Assembly (NCBI GenBank): GCA_050115555.1
Contig: JASFQI010000194.1
Location: 1-9,101 of the forward strand
Source: JASFQI01 sp050115555
GTDB lineage: Bacteria > Desulfobacterota > DSM-4660 > Desulfatiglandales > HGW-15
DNA: 9,101 bases
Direction: 5' to 3'
Part shown: one piece after another, positions 5,670 to 9,101 of the stretch
Numbering within the stretch: the stretch's first letter is position 1
Layout of the letters: each line of letters begins with the position of its first letter
The notes under the pieces: model-generated
What the model was told of the DNA's origin: nothing
Database searches by the model: none
What the model saw: only the letters and a program-made list of their open reading frames with translations
Program-made: the position numbers and the translations under genes

Positions 5670-8600
5670 GCAAACTGCGCTTTCAGGTAGTCCTTGAGCC
5701 GGTTCCCGAAATCCAGCTCCCACCCCCCGTGGTAGATCATCGTTGTGGAGATCTCGCTTGCCAGAATGGCGAACTTGATCTTGGGCGGAAGCTGCTTCAG
5801 CCGGTTCCTGAAACGCTGTTCGGATCGAACCATGGCGGGCAGGTGGTTCAGCATCACCTTCCGGAAAAGCGGTTGGTTTGTCAGCTCCGGGTTCGCCTGA
5901 AAAAAGTCAAAGAGCTGGGCGTAGCGGGCGTTGATCTCCGTGCTGATGGCGGCGCTGATCTCTGTGTAGGGTTGGGCTTTGCCAGGCTCCTGCATGCGGT
6001 GCCGCTCAAAGATCAACCCGGCCTCCTCTCCAGCCCTCTTTTCCAGGATGGTAAGGACGTCACGGACGTAGGTTTCCTTGTGTTTCAGAAACTCCGTTTC
6101 GTTCATCAAAAGGTTGGCGATGATCTCGTAGGATGAAGAAATCACCCCGCACTTGTTGGCCGATGCGTCTCGAAGGATCATGACGCCCTGTTTCTGGAGC
6201 TCCAGGCGGGCCTCCGGGCTGATGAAGGAGTTGGCGCCTTCGACGATCACTCTCATGTTGGGCTTTCCGTGGGCGTCGAGCATGCGGCTCCAGTTGCTGT
6301 GGTCCAGGGTCTCCGGTCGCCCGCCGCAGGGGAGAAAAAGATCCACGGGAACGGAGTAAAGGAGGGTGTCCATGTCCCGATTGAATTCGTCGGCCGTGAT
6401 CCATTTCTCCAGGAGGTTTGTTTCGGTTTTTTGCATCTTTCGGTAGAGGGTTCGCAACCCTTCCTGCTTTCGCTCGTGCCGAAACAGGATGAACCCACCC
6501 GGCTTCAGGGCCTCCGGACGGAAGCCCTCCAGGTCCTTTTTCAGAAGAATCCGGTTCAGCTCTTTGGGGCTCGCACCCTTTGGGTCGTATAGCGCGGCCG
6601 TGCCGTCAATCACGCATCGAATCTCGGCCTTGGGGCACCGGTCGAGTAAGAGGCGCATGGCATTGCCCGCCACATCGCCGTTGGGGCCTCCAGTGAACTT
6701 GACGCTGAACGGATCCTCGGCCATCCGGATGCCCACCTCTTTCATGGCGGCTTCGGCGAATGTGACCACGCCCCTGGAAGTGACACCGTACTCCTTGTGG
6801 TTGATGCCCACCTTCTTGCTCGACATGATACCGATGCCGAGAACATAACCGCGCTTTTGTGCCTGGTGAGCGATGAACTCGATCATGGCGTCGTGCATGT
6901 TCTCATCCGGCCCCAGTTCTATGGGTTCTTCCTCGCCGTAGTAATCCACAACGCCTGGGTTCCTGGCCTTTCCATTCTCCGTAACGAAAAGGTCGAGAAA
7001 CGCGTTGATCACACCGTACTGGACCTTGTACAAACGCTGGGTGATCGGGACCGGATCCTCGAGATCCGTTGAATCCATGATCATGGCGAGCTTGGATCCT
7101 CCCTGATAGATATCCTTGTTCTTGAGGTGCTGTGTGTGGGCCAGAACGAACACCTCCCGGAAGACCGATCGGGTATTGGTGGTGAGTTCGTCCGGCGTCC
7201 TGCAGACAATGGTCCGCCATCCACCCCGGGCAATGTCCGAAAACCCGATGTGAAACCCCTGGGCCTGACGTGTGAAGAAGAAGGTGATTCGGAAAGGGCT
7301 GGCTTCGGGGAGGTCGGATGTGAACTCCGGGCCCAGCGCGGCCAGGAAGGCGGGGTCCAGGCGAAAGGCGAGGGCGTGTTTTTCGGGAACAAAGAAGTTC
7401 GTCTTCAGGGCGTGCGTGATAAAGGAGAGGCAGGTGCGAAACACCGTCTTGCGGGTCTCGTCCAGGTAGCGGTGCCCAGTATTGTACTCGGAGATGATCT
7501 CCGCAGCCGCTCGCAGGGATCTTTTGTACAGGGTTTTTCGGTTTTTCACGTGCGGGTTGAACTTCGTTCTGAACAGGTCGATCAGCTTCAGTGTGAGATT
7601 GGGCTCGGAGTGGAAAGCGTCCCGGATAAAGCCGCTGTCGAACCGCTCCTGATGACAGTGGGCAAGGACCGAGTGGCAGAGCGCAATAAAGGCATCGGCC
7701 AGGGACGCCTCTTCCCCGGTCATGACGCGATCCACCACGAATTTCGTATAGCTCTGGCTTTCGGTGGAAAGGATCTGGGTGTTGTAGAGCTCCGCCTTCA
7801 GCTTTTCGAACAGCTTCCCGCCTTTTTCAACCAGCTCTCCTTTGTGGGTCAAGACATAGAAGGTCCCCAGAAAGTAGGGGTGGATCCCCGTATTGATGAT
7901 CAGGCAGTAGGATCGGCGAACCCCGATATCGAGCCGTTGAAAGATCTCGCCCACCTGGGTCAGAAAACCCCGCTGGGGAGGATTGCCCACAGAGAAAAGA
8001 AGCCGGGACTCCTTGTGGCGGGTCGCATTCTCCTCCTTGGTCTCCACGTCCAGGTAGAGCCCGTCGTGCCGTTTTCCCTCCTGAAAGAGGTGGAGCACGC
8101 GGGCGACTCGTTCCGGAGGGGAGATCCGGACATACGATTCACTGTTGAGCCACAGAAGCCTCAGCATGGGGTCGAAGGCCTGGAAGTCAAACCCGGGATA
8201 GAGGCGCTTCATCATGGAATGAACGGCGTTTCGAGTCCCGGAAGGGATATGGATCTCTCCCGCCCGAGAAATCTCTTCATGTCCTTTGCGGTTGAACTCG
8301 AAGCGCTGGATTTCAAGGGTGCGGTCAGTCCCGGGTATGGGGCCGTAGGAGTGGCTCATTTCCGCGTAGGAGATATCCCGCTCCCGAAGGGTCTTCAACG
8401 TGTCGTACAGGGACCCCGGGACATCGGCCCGAGCAAGGATCAAATTTTTGTCCCGGTCCGTGAGGACGATTTTTCTCTCGCTTGAAATATCGGAAAGCTT
8501 TACGGCGAGATCAACGATCGCATCCCTGTCCTCCTTCATGGTGATGAAAAAGTAGGGGTGCATGTTTGCAAAAAGCCACTGCAGGTTTTCCTGAGCTGCC

Positions 8601-8755
8601 TTGTATCGGATTTCCATGCTTTCCTGAAGGCTCTCGTAAGGGACTCGGTCGTATATGCTTATGACGCTCTCTTGGGGATGAGCCTTCTCGAGGGGTTTCA
8701 GTTTCTGTTTCCTCATAGGTCTTTGTTGAACCTCGCCTTTCAAGGGTTTCAGCAT
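5666..8755 (-). CDS. Large NAD-glutamate dehydrogenase (115-kDa class)
   Basis: This 1029-residue protein is a large-type glutamate dehydrogenase that should oxidatively deaminate glutamate to 2-oxoglutarate and ammonium with NAD, in the cytoplasm. The first ~500 residues are a regulatory region with ACT-like stretches (for example about 58-150). The catalytic core follows: DIARGGWR (about 506-513), IYQGGSKLAM with Lys555 in the position of the catalytic lysine of the GGAK motif, GPDENMHDAM, then the Rossmann segment TGGPNGDVAGN (688-698), MRVIVEGAN (834-842), and SANKCGVISSSYE near the C-terminal dehydrogenase end. Length fits the ~1000-1100 residue class rather than the ~1600 or ~450 residue classes. 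The start at 8755 has GGAAAGG 5 bases upstream; Met14 is an alternative. It is 108 bp from the upstream Cys4 gene and overlaps the downstream 102-aa gene by 4 bp. Other amino-acid substrates cannot be fully excluded. Confidence 0.92.
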   Translation of the reverse strand: MLKPLKGEVQQRPMRKQKLKPLEKAHPQESVISIYDRVPYESLQESMEIRYKAAQENLQWLFANMHPYFFITMKEDRDAIVDLAVKLSDISSERKIVLTDRDKNLILARADVPGSLYDTLKTLRERDISYAEMSHSYGPIPGTDRTLEIQRFEFNRKGHEEISRAGEIHIPSGTRNAVHSMMKRLYPGFDFQAFDPMLRLLWLNSESYVRISPPERVARVLHLFQEGKRHDGLYLDVETKEENATRHKESRLLFSVGNPPQRGFLTQVGEIFQRLDIGVRRSYCLIINTGIHPYFLGTFYVLTHKGELVEKGGKLFEKLKAELYNTQILSTESQSYTKFVVDRVMTGEEASLADAFIALCHSVLAHCHQERFDSGFIRDAFHSEPNLTLKLIDLFRTKFNPHVKNRKTLYKRSLRAAAEIISEYNTGHRYLDETRKTVFRTCLSFITHALKTNFFVPEKHALAFRLDPAFLAALGPEFTSDLPEASPFRITFFFTRQAQGFHIGFSDIARGGWRTIVCRTPDELTTNTRSVFREVFVLAHTQHLKNKDIYQGGSKLAMIMDSTDLEDPVPITQRLYKVQYGVINAFLDLFVTENGKARNPGVVDYYGEEEPIELGPDENMHDAMIEFIAHQAQKRGYVLGIGIMSSKKVGINHKEYGVTSRGVVTFAEAAMKEVGIRMAEDPFSVKFTGGPNGDVAGNAMRLLLDRCPKAEIRCVIDGTAALYDPKGASPKELNRILLKKDLEGFRPEALKPGGFILFRHERKQEGLRTLYRKMQKTETNLLEKWITADEFNRDMDTLLYSVPVDLFLPCGGRPETLDHSNWSRMLDAHGKPNMRVIVEGANSFISPEARLELQKQGVMILRDASANKCGVISSSYEIIANLLMNETEFLKHKETYVRDVLTILEKRAGEEAGLIFERHRMQEPGKAQPYTEISAAISTEINARYAQLFDFFQANPELTNQPLFRKVMLNHLPAMVRSEQRFRNRLKQLPPKIKFAILASEISTTMIYHGGWELDFGNRLKDYLKAQFA

Positions 8756-8863
8756 ACAGGCCTTTCCGCTCGGCTCGCTTCGGCTACGCGGTACGCCTGT
8801 TGGGATCGTGGGGCCGGATGCCGCGGAGTGTCCGGATCTTACACAGCTCTATCAGGGGGTCGG
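8756..8863. other. Spacer upstream of glutamate dehydrogenase
   Basis: The 108-bp spacer is GC-rich and contains two nearby CGGCT copies within an 8767-8797 block of CG/CT-rich short repeats. It also holds the probable ribosome binding site GGAAAGG on the reverse strand (8761-8767). No clear -35/-10 pair or strong terminator was found, so cotranscription of the Cys4 gene and the dehydrogenase gene is possible but not shown. Confidence 0.35.
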
Positions 8864-9094
8864 CTATTCCGCTTTCTCGTAATCCGTACAGTGCCAGGTC
8901 CCTCCTCCGGGTTTTGCGAAGGTGCAGCTTGAACGCTTGCGACAGGTTCTGCACAGCCCCAGGTAGGAGGACCCTGACCGCCCGGCTTCTCCTCCATAGG
9001 TCGTTTCATCTCGCCGTGAAGAAGGCCATAGGTTCCCGGCGGGCTGAAACTCTTCGCAGAAAAAAACAGGCTTTTTATTTTTTCGTCGAAGCAT
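8864..9094 (-). CDS. Small Cys4 (zinc-ribbon-like) protein
   Basis: The 76-residue product has a basic N-terminus and a C-terminal cysteine cluster: GLCRTCRKRSSC, then WHCTDYE, giving Cys48-x2-Cys51-x5-Cys57-x11-Cys69. This spacing and the KPGGGTWHC motif look like a conserved mini-protein type I associate with anaerobic Deltaproteobacteria, probably binding one zinc or iron ion; that association is from memory and not checked. Residues 1-45 are variable-looking and the true start could lie further downstream, since no ribosome binding site is visible in the 7 bases left at the window edge. It precedes the glutamate dehydrogenase by 108 bp on the same strand. Metal or electron-transfer role is inferred, not shown. 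Confidence 0.65.
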   Translation of the reverse strand: MLRRKNKKPVFFCEEFQPAGNLWPSSRRDETTYGGEAGRSGSSYLGLCRTCRKRSSCTFAKPGGGTWHCTDYEKAE

Positions 9095-9101
9095 GCAGGT
9101 C

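Noticed and set aside
7127..8485. 452-codon frame antisense to glutamate dehydrogenase
   Set aside because: It mirrors the codons of a confidently identified gene, shows no domain motifs and has no ribosome binding site support.
8767..8797. CG-rich short repeats (CGGCT copies) as a defined repeat family
   Set aside because: The copies are only about five bases long and irregular; nothing distinguishes them from GC-rich spacer sequence.
1..9101. CRISPR array, tRNA/rRNA genes, complete IS element or defence system
   Set aside because: No regularly spaced direct repeats, no recognisable RNA gene and no transposase, nuclease or toxin-antitoxin motif was seen on either strand.

Overview
The window looks like chromosome of an anaerobic, probably sulfate-reducing, Desulfobacterota-type bacterium. 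This is inferred from gene content: a small siroheme/[4Fe-4S] sulfite-reductase-like protein fused to a ferredoxin, a stand-alone MetE/UroD-like methyltransferase, a ~115 kDa-class NAD-glutamate dehydrogenase, a four-cysteine mini-protein, and palindromic repeats between genes. No rRNA, tRNA, CRISPR array, complete transposase or phage gene was seen.

Layout. (a) 1-429 is non-coding. It starts with a 134-bp imperfect palindrome closed by perfect 11-bp ends (4-137), followed by a leader with a candidate promoter. (b) 430-2410 (+) holds a 5'-nucleotidase/UshA-family lipoprotein and, 7 bp after it, a 122-aa protein of unknown function. (c) 2411-2992 is a decayed island. A second, different palindromic repeat directly abuts the stop codon of the 122-aa gene. 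Next comes a reverse-strand katG remnant with an internal deletion, then unassignable sequence ending in a TTGAC-N4-GTCAA dyad. (d) 2993-5301 (+) holds the PCP_red/siroheme/ferredoxin protein, a cupin and the MetE/UroD-like protein; the last two form a tight pair. (e) 5361-9094 (-) is a convergent cluster read leftwards: Cys4 mini-protein, NAD-glutamate dehydrogenase, and a 102-aa protein whose GTG start overlaps the dehydrogenase stop as GTGA.

How the genes work together: the nucleotidase would salvage phosphate and nucleosides outside the inner membrane. The dehydrogenase would feed glutamate carbon and nitrogen into central metabolism, perhaps with its two small neighbours. The siroheme protein is probably a cytoplasmic redox enzyme, possibly controlled by a CRP/FNR-family regulator. 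The MetE-like enzyme and cupin probably act on a shared but unknown methyl-transfer or small-molecule substrate. The most unusual points are the three-part siroheme protein with its upstream dyad, the two repeat elements flanking or abutting genes, the internally deleted katG relic, and the small proteins bracketing the dehydrogenase. I did not find clear evidence of a complete new defence or mobile system here.
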